Part shown: positions 1 to 11,937 of the stretch, in pieces
Numbering within the stretch: position 1 is the stretch's first letter
Layout: the number at the start of each line of letters is the position of its first letter
Source of the DNA: Scalesia atractyloides
Lineage: Eukaryota; Streptophyta; Magnoliopsida; Asterales; Asteraceae
Assembly (NCBI GenBank): GCA_947069175.1
Contig: CAMTDV010000023.1
Span: 91,944,240 to 92,008,239 of the forward strand
Length of the DNA stretch: 64,000 nucleotides
Reading direction: 5' to 3'
Translations under genes and position numbers: made by a program
The notes under the pieces: generated by a model
Seen by the model: only the letters and a program-made list of their open reading frames with translations
Told to the model about the DNA's origin: nothing
Databases searched by the model: none

Positions 1-201
1 TAGGAATTTTGATTATATTGTTTAATAAATGCAATTTACAAAAGATACAAATACCATTCTGTCAATTAATTTAAAGGGAAGTTACAACATTATAATTACA
101 ATATTGCCATTGTTTAAAAATCTCTAGATGATATAATCCAATGACTCAGACTAGTTCATATAGTTCACTCTCAACCTAGTGTTCACTCTAGAACCTTACC
201 C

Positions 202-223
202 TATATATATATATATATATATA
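202..223. repeat. TA dinucleotide microsatellite
   Basis: An uninterrupted run of alternating T and A of about 22 bases lies just downstream of the DUF674 fragment (which is on the minus strand). It is a simple repeat, likely length-polymorphic. Confidence 0.9.
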
Positions 224-235
224 ATATTCACAGTG

Positions 236-510
236 TAGGTACTATTAATATGTGATACCTCTTCCAAGCCAATCATTACCTCATCTCTCAATATCATCAA
301 GCCGGACTTTCAACTTTTTCAGGATATTTATAGTCGATGACGATAATGGGGTTATGATCAAGTCATCCGTCACCATAAACATCCCAGATTGTTTCACTAG
401 TTGTTTCTTTATCCTTGGATCTTTGAAGTCATACGATTTAAAACGTGTAGGTGGTGAAATAACTGTGCTTTCCAAAATGTGGTTTAAGCAACATATCTTT
501 AACATCTTGA
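236..510 (-). pseudogene. DUF674-family protein fragment (frameshifted)
   Basis: The minus-strand translation shows a DUF674-like block: a MFMVTDDLIITPLSS motif, then LKKLKVRLDDIE. The reading frame then hits a stop. Shifting frame by one base after DDIE restores the expected continuation (EVMIGLEEVS), so a small indel breaks the gene. Only about 85 residues of a family normally several hundred residues long are present, with no start codon and no further exons visible. DUF674 proteins are plant proteins of unknown function, often in tandem clusters. The family assignment rests on remembered motif similarity and I hold it with moderate confidence. The fragment could be the edge of a larger pseudogene lying left of the window. 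Confidence 0.6.
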
Positions 511-2325
511 GACTTTAGATACATTCTATACGACCCATGTAGAATGTTATACAGCCTAACGTTTTATCTATGTATACGAGCCGTATAACATGATACGGCC
601 TAATATTTGTTATGCTAAATTATTCTATACGTGCCATATATACAGGATGGAAAATTAAGATTTTGGGGTGTGAAATTATTAGGACCCTTTTTAATAAATA
701 TCATTTTTATGAATGAAAGAAAGGGGAAAGGAAGTGAAATAGTAATATTTAAATATTAATTAATAATTAGTTGGATAAGAGAGATATAAGGAATTAAATG
801 TAAATGTTTGTTTTAAAAAACCATGAAATCTAGAAATAAAGGTGAATTTTAGTTAAATTATAAAGGATAGAGATAAAGAATACAAATCTAGAAATAAAGG
901 TGAATTTTAGTTAAATAATAAAGGATAGAGATAAAGAATACAAGAGTTTTCTTTTTCCTAAAAGAATGTTGGTGAAAAATAAGAGAACGGTGTTATTTGA
1001 AAACTATTTCTCGTGAGAGTATTTTCATAAATTAGTTGTGTCTCTCCTAATCTCATTAAATAAAAACTAACTTAGTCAACAAACACAGACCAATAAATTA
1101 TGTAAAATTTAGGCTTTAGTGAAGCTTTAAAAAGAACATTTAACATAATTGTTAGTTAACAAAAAAAATCTATCCCACTTTAGTTACAAAGTACTAGTGC
1201 TGCATGAACCCGTTAGAGATATTTTTTCATACATAGAAAAAGGTTTAGACTAAATGTCACCCCATGTTCTTAGAGATTGTTTTTTCATACATAGAAAAAG
1301 GTTAAGGATAAATGTCACCCCATAAGCTTATCACATCTGCCTACGAGAAAAAACAGGGTAGAGATGTGACATATTTAATTGGAGATGAAGGTATATTTAG
1401 TAAACTAAAAACCATAGAGGGAAACTACATTAAGCACAACCCTTTTTTAACATTTTCAGTGTACGTTATAAGAGTGTAACAATGTGTATATGTAGATGCA
1501 TATGCACGTCTATCTTTTTCGTACCTTGTGTAAACACAAATCAAATTTTGCCTCCTCTAGTTGGCTAGCGTCAATGACTCCACGTTTCACGTTATGTTTT
1601 AAAACATTAGTTTGAAATTCAGGAAAAAACTTATAAGAAAAAAAAAGTTAAATGACATTTCACCAGGGCGGCCCATGCAACCTTATGGACCACATGGTTA
1701 TGACCTTTGATTAGTTTTCCATGTCATTTAATGGTTGTTTCCTTTCAACCTTTCCTGGGACCAAACACCTACTATTCAAATCATCTTCATTATAACATTC
1801 CGCATATATTTATTAATAAAAAAACATCGATAATATAATATAGAATTTGTATAATTTTAACAGTTATAGTTTTATACGATTTTAACAATTATAGTTTTAT
1901 ATAATGTTTGCTCTACAGTAAAACATAAATTTATGGTCATGTTATGAACAGTATATACTGAAACTTTTTGGAACTTCGACTTAATATTAGGACTGCCATG
2001 AAAAAAGAATACTAGTGTCGTTTTGTGAAAACAAGGATGTTATAAGTTCACACTTAGTTTTTTTACATCAGCAATCATACCCATCAAAGAAACTCAGGGT
2101 GGGGTAGGCGACACAATGTTTTGAATATATTCAAACACGTTTTGAATCTTAATTGTGGGCCGTCAAAGACATAAGTTTCTTTTCATATCTCTGAATTTCT
2201 TCCATCCCATTTCCAGGAAGAAAACTTTCATTTTGTAAGTCGTCGATCATCTCCTTATAAATATAAAATCATCCAGTTATGAGTCATCTGTTTCAGTTTC
2301 TCTTCCTTCTACCACATAAATCATT
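511..2325. other. AT-rich intergenic DNA with two short tandem duplications
   Basis: No coding sequence is recognisable. A 58-bp unit is duplicated head to tail at 826-945, and a second 58-bp unit (containing TTTTTTCATACATAG) at about 1214-1330. Positions 530-630 hold several TACGGC/GCCGTA-type words resembling the palindromic DNA next to the MULE relic at 58.7 kb. From about 1880 onward the sequence is the 5' flank shared in inverted orientation with 17.6-18.1 kb. Confidence 0.6.
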
Positions 2326-3781
2326 ATGTTGGTCACCACTAGCAATCAATCTGAACCCTCTACCTCCGTGCAATGGTCACAACTTTGCCATCACTTCAAA
2401 TTTCATGAAATTCTTTCAGCAACACAGAACTTCCACGAATCATTAATAATTGGGCGTGGGGTTTTTGGAAAAGTTTATAAAGGTAACATTTACATCTGAA
2501 CGACCCTAGTTCCTGCAGCCATTAAACGAATGGATTCCATGTCCAATCAAGGGGCATCGGAGTTCTGGGCTGAAGTGGAAATTCTTTCCATGCTGCGCCA
2601 CTGTCATCTGGTGTCTTTGATTGGTTATTGTAATCACGAAACAGAAATGATCCTCGTCTACGAATATATGCCCCATGGAACACTTGAAGACCACCTCCAC
2701 AAGCTTGGTAGCCATCTTTCTTGGTGTCAGCGACTCAAGGTGTGCATAGGTGCGGCTCGTGGGTTAGACTACCTACACACAGGTACAGGTATTGAATTTG
2801 GCATCATACACCGAGATGTCAAGAGCTCCAATATTTTGTTAGATGAAATCTGGGCAGCTAAAGTTTCAGACTTCGGGTTATCTAAAATAAGCCCGAGAAA
2901 TCAGCCATTAACTCACGTAAGCATGCTTGTCAAAGGCACTTTTGGATATTTTGATCCAAATTATTTCGCCACCGGAAAGCTGACAACTAAATGTGATGTA
3001 TATTCTTTTGGGGTGGTAATGCTGGAAGCATTGTGTCGGAAGAGGGCCGTGGATGACAGTCTTGATTGGGGAATAGTAACATGGGCTCAAGACTCTATCA
3101 AAGAAGGTCGTTTGAAGGATATAGTTGATTCTGATATAAGGGGTGAAATATCCCCAAAATGTTTGAAGCAATTTGCTCAAATAGCAGAAAGATGTTTGAA
3201 TATCCATCCAAAGAACCGTCCTAACATGGCTGATGTTGTCCTTAGTCTTGAATACGTACTCGCCTTACAAGAGAAAAGCAGTAATTTGTTGCAAACCGCT
3301 GGCAAGACAATATTTGGTAGAACGGCTGATATGTTTTCCTTCTCTGACAATGGCCAGAAGTCAGGTATTCCATTATCCCCATTTGTTTGTGCACTGAGTC
3401 TTTTATTTTGTTGAGTGATGCATCCTTAACATCTGAAAGCAGATTTACAAACACTTTATGTGTTTCCTTATCATTGCTTTGGTTTACCATCATCATCTTG
3501 TATATTGCTAGTTTCTGGATAAATCTTGTTATAAAACAATGTAATGATATGTGCTCATATATCCCAATATAGGTATTGATTTCGGCTTACTCATGCCCAA
3601 GAAGCCCCTTATGGTCATGGCGTCTGGATCACTCATGCCCACGGAGCCTGATATAGGTATGGAGGTCCCATTAATCAATCCCATGAAGCCCCATATACCT
3701 ATGGAGTCTGGACCCCTCATGCCCATGAAGCCCGATATAGGTTTAGATTTCCGATGCTTCATGCCCATGAAGAGGGATTAA
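2326..3781 (+). pseudogene. FERONIA/CrRLK1L-type cytoplasmic kinase, copy 1, with in-frame stop
   Basis: Exon 1 (2326-3364) starts at an ATG in the kinase frame and encodes the glycine loop GRGVFGKVY. A TGA at 2497-2499 then interrupts it. The frame stays open beyond the stop with AAIKR (ATP-binding Lys), HRDVKSSNILLD (catalytic loop), DFG, and the GTFGYFDPNY activation segment down to subdomain XI. A GT-AG intron fits 3365-3572 (exon ends TCA-G, next exon begins GT). Exon 2 (3573-3781) continues the frame and consists of MP-x-KP repeats ending in TAA. There is no signal peptide, malectin-like ectodomain or membrane segment, so the product would be cytoplasmic. Translation could restart at 2530, but that protein lacks the glycine loop and the Lys. 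I therefore call it a pseudogene unless the TGA is a sequencing error. It is an inverted duplicate of 16572-17590. Confidence 0.75.
3593..3781 (+). repeat. 42-bp (14-codon) in-frame tandem repeat
   Basis: About 4.5 copies of a 42-base unit each begin ATGCCC-x-x-G-AAG/GAG-CCC. Each encodes 14 residues of the form M-P-x-K/E-P-x-I-x-M-x-x-x-x-L. The unit length is a multiple of three and the frame is kept throughout. The same unit occurs in the homologous minus-strand exon at 15930-16036. The repeat makes up almost all of exon 2 of this kinase copy. Confidence 0.85.
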
Positions 3782-4212
3782 TATGTTTTGTGAGAAATAT
3801 GTTTTTCACTTAAATTTGGACATAAATAATCGATAATATTTGGGATTAATATAATTATCATTTAAGGCGTTTGTTTCTACTATGTGAGAGGATCACAAGG
3901 TACTAAACCGTGTCCTAAATAGAGCGAAGATGGATCAGATATCAAAGCTCTAAGTTGTGTGATTGGAAGAGGAAAACTGTAAACTGTGGGATTTGAGTTT
4001 GTCCCACATAGGTCAATGATAAACTTTGAGTTGGTTTATAAGTAAGATATTTTATAGAAAAGTAATCCTATATAACAAGGCACACCCAATGGTAGCTAAA
4101 AGGTTGTGGAACACCTGACGGGCCTATACACAGGACCGCGACGATGTACGCTTTAGTGGCGCATTTTTACTTCACACTCTCATCTCTTTGATCCGCCTTT
4201 ATTAATTTTTGA
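3782..4212. other. Probable LTR-derived non-coding DNA
   Basis: No ORF is credible. The stretch contains phrases common in plant Copia LTRs (TTTGTCCCACATAGG at about 3990, and TATAACAAGG) and leads directly into the Copia coding remnant. Neither LTR edge could be defined. Confidence 0.4.
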
Positions 4213-5720
4213 ATGATTGATGTGGTCAGCTACAAATTGATCAATACTAGCAATAATTACGTATTCAATTCTAATGAATTAAGACTTCTTACACTGGTTC
4301 ATGAAGACAACAGGTTAGCAAAAAAGGAAGTCAAGTTGAAGCTTCCGCAAACCTTGTGGAGCATGGTCACTCATCAAAGGGGATCAAAGGGGTACAAAGG
4401 CCACAAGTTTAATGGTAAACCAAAAAATAAGGGTGTAGACCTTAGGCCAAAGAAATGTGATGTGACAAAAAACGCTGGTCTCTTGAAGGGGAAATATTAC
4501 AATTGTGGTGAATCTCGTGACCGTGCTAACCAATGCAAGGTATCTACACGTGAAAAGGCACTTATGATTGATGATAACATGCCCTTAGTGGCCATGATTT
4601 CAGACCTTACTGCTATGATGGATGAGGTAAATTTGGTGTATAACAACCCAAAAGGGTGGTGGGTTGACACTGGGGCTACACATCATGTTTGCCCAGACAA
4701 GACCCTCTTTAATACATTTAAGGAGGTGGTCGGAGATGAAGAAACTATACATGGGGAATGCTGCTACAGCAAATATCAATGGAAAAGGCGATGTGATCTT
4801 GAAATGGACTTCAGAAAAGAGCTAACTTTGAGCAATGTGCTCTATGTTCCTGCCCTATGCAAGAGTCTTGTGTCTGGCTGGTTGCTTAACAAGTTTGGTT
4901 TTTGCTTGGTTTTTGAGAATGATAAGTTTGTTTTAAGTAAGCATGGTATATATTTTGGAAAGGGCTATGCCCAAAATAGGATGTTTAAACTTAACATTAC
5001 CTGTACGAAAGAACATGAATAAGAATGCTTCTACTTCTGCTTACTTGGTTGAGTCTTCTAATGTTCAGCATGGTCTTCTTGGTCATGTTACTTTAATTCA
5101 ATGCATCATTTAATTTAATTAGATTACATACCAAATTTTGGCATTGATTCAAAATCAAAATATAAAACATGTGTTGAAACTCAACTAACAAGAATAACTG
5201 AACCCCTTAATTTGATTCACACTTGGTGTGTGATGTAAACGTGATTCCCACTAGAGGTGGAAATAAGTACTTCATCACTTTCATTAATGATCGTATAAGA
5301 TATTGTTATGTATACTTACTTAAGAGTAAGGATGAATCAATTGACAAGTTTGTCTTGTACAAAGCTAAAGTTGAGAATCAATTTAACAAGAAAATCAAAC
5401 GGGTGAGAAGTGATAAAGGAGGTGAATATGTTTCATCATTTGCGAATATATGCGCACAAAATGGTATAATACATGAAATTACCCCCTCCTTATACACCAC
5501 AATCAAGTGGCATTGTTGAACGATACATTCAAAGAAATGATGAATGCTATTTTGATAAGTTCTGGGTTAATCCAGGACACATTTGGGGGAGGCCATTCTG
5601 TCGGCTATCTTTTAAATAAGATACATTTTAAGAAAAACTATGTAACAACTCGTGAGTTGTGGTGAGGAAGAAAATAATCTTATAAATACATGAAGGATTC
5701 TATAAAATCGAAGGATTTGT
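4213..5720 (+). pseudogene. Ty1/Copia retrotransposon gag-pol remnant
   Basis: The first ORF (4213-5022) contains a damaged zinc knuckle: YYNCGESRDRANQC, where the first Cys and the His of the CCHC pattern are replaced. It also has an aspartic-protease core, WWVDTGATHHVC. A frame-broken stretch at 5023-5220 carries the GAG-pre-integrase signature around HGLLGHV. A second ORF (5223-5519) is integrase core with VRSDKGGEY. Past 5520 further Copia-like residues (NLWGEA-like, then TRELW) read only across stops, up to about 5700. Reverse transcriptase and RNase H are missing. These parts normally form one polyprotein, so this is a truncated dead element. Confidence 0.85.
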
Positions 5721-6120
5721 TGGAATCCTAAACTAGCCACTGTCGCATCCATTATTCATCTTCAACTTTTGCCACCATTGTTACCGAGGTTAGAAACACC
5801 CAGACTTCACCTTAGAACCAATTTCGCCCTCCTTTGTACCACTAGTGTTGCCTCTTCATCATCACCAATGTCGACCTCTTTAAAGGTACCATTCTGACCG
5901 CATTAAGGTTGTAGGTACATGCAAATTGGTTGACAGCCTGAGCCATGGTGGATTGGTGGTTGTCGGCTATCAAGAGAAAGGGGGTGAAAGGGAGGAAAAG
6001 GATTGGTGGCAAAATAGTGGTCATTGTTTACCCTATGGCCAAAGAAGATAGCTTGGCAACAATGGTGATCTGGTTAGAGAGAACAGGGGTGGGTTGGTTG
6101 GTTATACATATAATATACAT
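5721..6120. other. Unassigned stretch
   Basis: Two short opposing ORFs (5842-6024 minus, 5945-6154 plus) overlap each other, and neither shows a recognisable domain. I see nothing else here. Confidence 0.4.
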
Positions 6121-6680
6121 TAGGGTTGTACATGTGCCGAGCCTGCTAGGATAAGCTGGGGCTCGGCTCGATTATAAACTGAGCAGCTCGGCTCGGCTTG
6201 GTTCGGTTTGGTTTGGCTCGAATTCAAAAAGAAAAGTTAATACATATATCTCAAAGTTCAATAGCCTAAAATATTATTTGATAGTTTAAAAGAGCATAGC
6301 CAAAATGAGTTCAACCTTATACATTACAAATGAAAATCAAATTCAACAACACAAAATAAGATTCAAATTTCAGCGAATTACAATATAAGTTTATTAGCAT
6401 GGTAATCCACCTTTAAATATGACATAGGTATACAATTACTCATAAATACATGTAAATAATGATCAATGTTTTTGTAATATATTATAAAGTATATAAAAAG
6501 AAAATACATTAAAAGTAAAATAATCCGAGCTAAGCCGAGCCAAGCTAAAAAGCGAGCCTAACCGAGCCAATTTGGCTCGTTACGAGCCAAGCCGAGCTAG
6601 GCTCACTTTCTTACCCAGCCAAGTTGACGCGGCTCAGTTTCAAACCAAGCCATGTCGAGCAAGCTTATTCTGAGCTTGTT
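6121..6680. repeat. Dispersed GAGCC/GGCTC-ended repeat, copy A
   Basis: The element starts TAGGGTTGTACATG. Its left end is rich in GGCTCGGCTC and its right end in GAGCCAAGCCGAGC, so the arms are inverted relative to each other. The roughly 300-base AT-rich core matches 56191-56791 closely in the same orientation, for example the shared phrase ATTAGCATGGTAATC. No ORF is present. A non-autonomous DNA transposon of the foldback or MITE kind is the best reading. No target-site duplication was found. Confidence 0.65.
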
Positions 6681-8082
6681 AGGATCTGAGTTTGATATTG
6701 ATGTGAATGTTTAGATGAAATCAATGTTAGAAGATAAATAACAATGAAACAGTGCAGCGGAATTGTGTAAACTTTGAAATCACAACAATAGAAAGATTGT
6801 TTTCATTGACATGCTTTTGTAATTATAATCACGTATGCATGCAAGCTACAAACTCCCTCTCAGCCTAAGATCACTCTAATTTGTTCGTACAAAATGTGTA
6901 GAAGAAAAGTGATGGATAGAATAGTATAGGCACTGTTCTATGTATAGTACATTGCAAACCACTGAGCATCTTATGGCTGACGTTACTATGAAAGTGACAT
7001 TTAACAAACTAACAAACTCTATCCTCTGCTAGACCTAAACACTGTTACATTCACTTACATAATAGACTCTGTTGAATAACAACTGCTGAGGTATCCTTTA
7101 GGTTTAAGTATTGGGTCATTAAAGGTTAGGGTCGTGCTTTATGTTGAAACAACGTGTTTGAGGAAATAACCATATGTACGGTTATATGGGAATCGACATA
7201 TCCCTCAAACGAAAGACGCAACTCCTTAAGACACACCTTTTCGTTTCATATATGTACACGGTTCCCACCTTCAGATTATGTATGCAATTCACGGTTGATA
7301 TCGGTTGCAAGTTCAAGTTTATTCAAGTTCATAGACCTTGTTTTGGTTAGTTTATTATCCGTTTGTTATTTACAATTCATTATGAAGTGGTGTGATGTTT
7401 GTGGAGATTTTACATACTTGTGTGATCATCGTTCTTCTCCGTCCGATTGGTCCTGGGAACCCGTTAACTGTGTTACCAACATCTTTGAGCAAACGCACAT
7501 GGGAACAACACATGCTCAACTGACTCGAAACTTAATTTTATCTTTTCCAATTAAGCGCACTTCTTCTTCATTCATCAATGATGCACAAGCAAGCATTTCC
7601 TTGATGTCATTTCCTTAAATAACACATTAAAATATCTGAATACTTGATCAACCTAAAATAACAAAATAGTTTATAAGATGTAGGCAGCCTAGCTTTGGCT
7701 TGATAATACAAGTTCCTATATTCAGGCTATACAATTAACCTACTTGACTTGGTTTATGCTAGGATCATCTTTGCAATTGTTTTAGATGCCTTCAAGGACC
7801 CTTGGTGCTGATATTGGAATGATTTCATCTTTTTAAACATCATGAATTCGGAATGGAGGACCAGTTGTAAAGGTTCTTGAACCGAAACTAAACTATTCTA
7901 GAATCATTAATTGTATATAATGTCAAATAAGAAATTAGAAGGGGATGCTAACTCACTTGCTTTTGCACCCCACACTGGCCTGAGAATTTCCCCAAAAAGA
8001 GAATATTACAACAAAAAAATGTAAGGTGTGTAGCAAAATCAACTTCAATAAAATAATATATTCATTGTAAATGCATTTTCCA
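6681..8082. other. Unassigned stretch with a 154-codon ORF of unknown meaning
   Basis: An ORF at 7154-7618 (plus) has a hydrophobic middle and a CxxC at KWCDVCGDF. I recognise no family and see no supporting splice or promoter context, so it may be chance. The rest is AT-rich without recognisable genes. Confidence 0.35.
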
Positions 8083-8450
8083 TCAAATGAAACTCGGCCC
8101 CTGCATACCAACCAGTTCATTGAATAGAACATCCTCTGCACCATCACCGTCTTCTAAACCATCAAACATCTGTTCCACATGTGCCTCGAGTCAAGCTGCT
8201 TGCATCTCCCACATGGCGGCAAAATTTTCTGCATTCCTACAAATCAATTCATCACCCCACCAATACCATTGGCCCCGATCTTCACCATTTCCTTCACCAA
8301 CAAGATCTGGGTTACCTTGTCTCCTTGCATATCAAGCACCCTTTCCATCTAATTCTTCCCCTCTGTCACCTTCCTGCCCTTGAAGTTCTCTTAAATGTAA
8401 AAGAAATAGTCCTTCAAAGATGTGGCACCAAGAAAAATAAGAACGGCAAG
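8083..8450 (-). pseudogene. SUD1/CER9 (DOA10-type E3 ubiquitin ligase) fragment
   Basis: The minus-strand translation reads FLGATSLKDYF, then after a one-base shift HLREL, then GEGNGED, AENFAAMWEMQAA, a stop, LEAHVEQMFDGLEDGDGAED and NELVGMQGP. This order and spacing match the central part of plant SUD1/CER9, an ER-membrane E3 ligase related to yeast Doa10. At least two in-frame TGA codons and one frameshift are visible. The RING-CH domain and nearly all membrane segments are absent, so nothing functional remains. Its upstream end abuts the C-terminal tail of the vWA pseudogene on the same strand at about 8440-8465. The identification is from memory of the family motif and I am fairly confident. 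Confidence 0.75.
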
Positions 8451-10180
8451 CGGAACAAGTCAAAACACTACATGTTTGGGTTAACACAACCGAACATTGG
8501 TTGTTGATTTTCGAACAAGCTTGATTGTAGCACATACAACAACATTTCCTAAACACAGCTGCACAACAATTACCAGTTGCTCTCACAAGCTTGTCTGTTG
8601 GCCAGGGTGCCCGCACAAAATGTAGAGGGTTGTTTTTCATATGTTGCAACCATGTTTCCAAACCCTAGACCCAAGTGATGCAACGTGCAATTTTTTTGGT
8701 TTTCGCGCCTTTTGAGCAAATCTGGATTTCTTAATTCACTCAAAAAGAAATAACCGAATGAAGAAGAGTTGTAAGGTTTATAATGTGGTTCTGTCTTTAA
8801 CATGATCATATGAGTGTACTCAGACACAACACCTGTCTCTACACTTATATTTCACTAATCTTAATATGTGCCAATTAATCGATCATATTTTAGCTTTACA
8901 TAAGCATGATTTGTTGAAGCATATTGTATCTAGAGTATAAAAGTTGCTTATTGTTACTGACCTTCTCCTCAAGTTCTTTATCTTGTGTACACTTCAATCT
9001 GATTCTTTTCCTGGATCTGACTGACCCAATAAAAAATTAACATGGATTCAATCTCTCTTTTTTGTACAGTTGAGAGGCAATCTATTTTTATTTTAAGATT
9101 TTTAGGTCAAGACCCATAGTTTCGGTTCCTTATCATTGTAAACCAAAATGGGAAAATGAAACCGCTAAAAATTAAAATCTAACCTAGCCTAACTGCTATA
9201 AATGGTTTGACTTTGGTTTAATTTCACGGTTTGGATTTATTAGGCCTTTATAATACAAAAATTGCATCAGATTAGATCAAAATAAAAAATGATTATGTTT
9301 CAGCTAAAAAGAAGACGGACTCCATGTATTGTATTGTTAAATCAAAAGGCAATCTAATCCAGCTTACAATTATTAGAGTCTCAGGTAGGATTTAAAAGGC
9401 TAAATAATCCAAAGCCCCATGGTATAAATGTAATCCAAGCCTTTTGGTATGGTTTAAAAATTTGTAAACTGACTGCAAAAATAAACCAATGACTGGTTTG
9501 GACAGTTTCAAGTTTTTAGTGGAACCATGAGTATCCATACCTTTTCAAGAGATACGTCCTTTGTGAGATTGCAGAATGAACCTGCAGGTAACAAGAAGAC
9601 AAGATAAGACAATTACACTTACAAACTCTAAAACAAGATATTTTTTCATGTTATTTAAGCAGCAGAATAATTAGTAAGATAATTTACAATTTATGCGCCC
9701 CGGAATCAAAGAATTAACTATACTAAAGTCCAAACGTGTTATACCTGGGAATAGTTCTGATCCTTTGTTTTTTGCTGCTTCTTCATAACGTCACAGATCT
9801 GTCTCTCATTTTTAACAGCCCCATCAGTGACCAAAAAAACCATTGGAATTGGCTTGCTGGTCTTTGAGAACATCTCTAGGGCCTGAAAATCGTAAAGATC
9901 ACAGTGAACAAAGCTGACATTTGCAATAAAACATCTTTTAACAGTATGGACAAATCCAATGTAGTAACAAGCAACAATCTGATCTAAAGCAATTGACATG
10001 TCTCTACTACCACTCGCAATGATACTGGTGTCAATCCACTCATTTGCTTTTCCGGGTAACTCATTAGTCGCTAACTCTAAAGGTGATAAATATAAGTGAG
10101 TCTATATCAAAAAAATAGCAAAAGTCATCTGGATCTAGCTTTGAGAGTGCTGCAATCAGTAAAAGTCCATATGCGTATAT
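8450..10180 (-). pseudogene. vWA/VIT-domain protein pseudogene (inter-alpha-trypsin-inhibitor heavy-chain-like)
   Basis: Several exons are recognisable in order on the minus strand. About 10180-9985 carries AALSKLDPDDF, then after a frameshift and a stop SPLELATNE and MSIALDQ. Exon 9882-9745 has a clean AG acceptor and GT donor and carries PMVFLVTDGAVKNERQICDV, a von Willebrand factor A core. An exon ending at 8961 carries QDKELEEK. An exon from about 8845 carries TGVVSEYTHMIMLKTE and GFGNMVAT. After a frameshift follows the Cys-rich tail NCCAAVFRKCCCMC. This is the domain order of the plant vWA proteins annotated as inter-alpha-trypsin inhibitor heavy-chain-related. The VIT N-terminus is missing. 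Retained introns show a genomic rather than retroposed copy. Confidence 0.75.
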
Positions 10181-11217
10181 AGAAACCACAGCAAAAGTCT
10201 TTAGATACGACTGCAACACGCATTACATTAATTATGAGTTTTAGTTAACAGTTTAAAACTTAAACCTACTGATTCAATTAGGTAAAAATCAGATACTTTA
10301 TGCTATTGAGTTCGTATTCTGTTACATTTCAATCACTAATAAAAATTGGATACCTTATAATGTTGTGTATTTGGTCTATAACAAGTAATTTGAAGAATTA
10401 AACAAACCTGGAACCCAACTTGAAATTGCAAAATTATGAGATGAAACTTGGATTAATCTGTGAATCCTATGAGAACTATCAGATAAACCTATTTGCGGGT
10501 TACACGCGATGATTTATTGGATTAGACAGAAATCACTCTTGTTGAAATTGGATTTGAGGATTTTGTGATTGAACTCTTGTAACCGTACTCTTTCTTTCTG
10601 TTTGCGTTGCTTTTTTTGCCATCCAAGAAAAACTGATGTAGTTTTCTTTTTGTTTTCTGTGTCATCATCAAATGCTCAAGAAGAATCGTTAGAATACGAC
10701 AATGATGATGATGCAGATGAAGATACACACCTGCTCTCATCCATGGCCCGCTCTGAGGGTGGGCGGGGAGGACCACCGGTGGCACGTTACTTTTAAAAAA
10801 ATCCAAGTAAAAAGAAATAAATTAACAGGGTATACCCATACAAACACCAATATAAGTCCCCTTACAGAACTATTTTTATGGTTTAGATTAGTTACTAGCC
10901 CATTGACATTAGGTTTAGACATTTAGTGAGCCCAATGCCCAATTTCGTTAAGGACTGAGGGCTGTTTTTTGAGCTCGAACAGGGTACACGAATTCTCAGG
11001 GCCGGCCTTGCTCTTAGCACCAGCTGCGAGTGAAGTAGCTTTTATGTGAGTGGTCTCTTAGATAATGATTAAAAAATAATAACAGTTTAAGTTAATGTAC
11101 TCTTTCCATCACAACTCACAAGTTGCTTTTTCCTCGTATTTTGTGTTTTGATTAACATTACTATTTAAAAATGTACACTTTTGTCTAGTATACAATCAAT
11201 CTAGTTTTTCTCACCCA
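10181..11217. other. Unassigned stretch
   Basis: Short overlapping ORFs on both strands around 10520-10926 are low-complexity (Asp/His-rich from GAT repeats) and show no domain. A GGGCCGGCC word near 10999 resembles some DNA-transposon ends but has no partner. Nothing else was recognised. Confidence 0.4.
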
Positions 11218-11222
11218 TTATG

Positions 11223-11937
11223 TGTTGGAAATTTGGATGTGTATGAATAAAGTCTCAAAGGGTTGGGTGAAACACTTTGTCCCATATAGATGTGGGAACA
11301 AAGAGGAAGGTTATTTATAAGGTAAAGTTTTTATCTAACTAATATAACTTTGTGACATGTTTTACCACAACTCCCATGCGCGTGTGCGTATGGGGGTGCA
11401 AAAGTTGGAACCGGAATTTAGTCGAATTCGTGTACGTCATGGGACCCGGGCACGTGTGGGGCGGTTTATGCAGTTATAACCATAACTGTTGTTCTGTTTA
11501 ATGAGTTTTAAAAAATTGATTCGTTATGATGATCATTATTCAGTTTTCTATTTCTAAACAATTATTATTTTGGCTATTATTATCAGTTTTGAAACTGAAA
11601 ACTGATGACCATTATTTGGTCTTTAATTTGCTGCAATTATAACCAAAATTTGGTTATGGTTCTGCCAGTATAAAACCAGATCATGCTGATCAGTTGAGAT
11701 ACACGATCACAACTCTCTTTCTCTCTCAGTTTCTCTGCAACATCTCCTGTTTCATTTCAGGAAAGTGTTCAGGTCCGGCAGTGCACTATTGCTGCTACGA
11801 ACCGGCGTACCCGTACCCTGGGAACAGACGATGAATCTGTTTAAGGGAATTGTGTCAAACACAAGCCCGGTTCACTGTTTTTTATTTCATTTGTTTTTGT
11901 TTCAGATTTTTCCATATCAGTAGCAGTTTTACTAACA
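11223..11937. mobile_element. Solo LTR (Copia-like) with 5-bp target-site duplication
   Basis: The element begins TGTTGG and ends CTAACA, so its outer four bases are inverted (TGTT...AACA). It is flanked by the direct 5-bp repeat TTATG at 11218-11222 and 11938-11942. Length is 715 bp. Inside are phrases typical of plant Copia LTRs, including TTTGTCCCATATAGATG near the start. No internal coding region or second LTR adjoins, so this is a solo LTR left by LTR-LTR recombination. The symmetrical ends plus duplication make the boundaries firm. Confidence 0.88.

Noticed and set aside
3529..3768. Minus-strand Gly/Met-rich ORF
   Set aside because: It is the reverse reading of the 42-bp repeats in the kinase exon; the plus-strand frame continues the spliced kinase.
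7154..7618. 154-codon ORF
   Set aside because: No recognisable domain, no promoter or splice context and AT-rich composition; kept only as a note in the unassigned stretch.
9541..9581. Additional 41-bp exon of the vWA pseudogene
   Set aside because: It has good AG and GT borders, but its translation does not match the expected domain sequence convincingly.
10522..10926. Overlapping short ORFs on both strands
   Set aside because: Low-complexity His/Asp runs from GAT/ATG repeats with no family resemblance.
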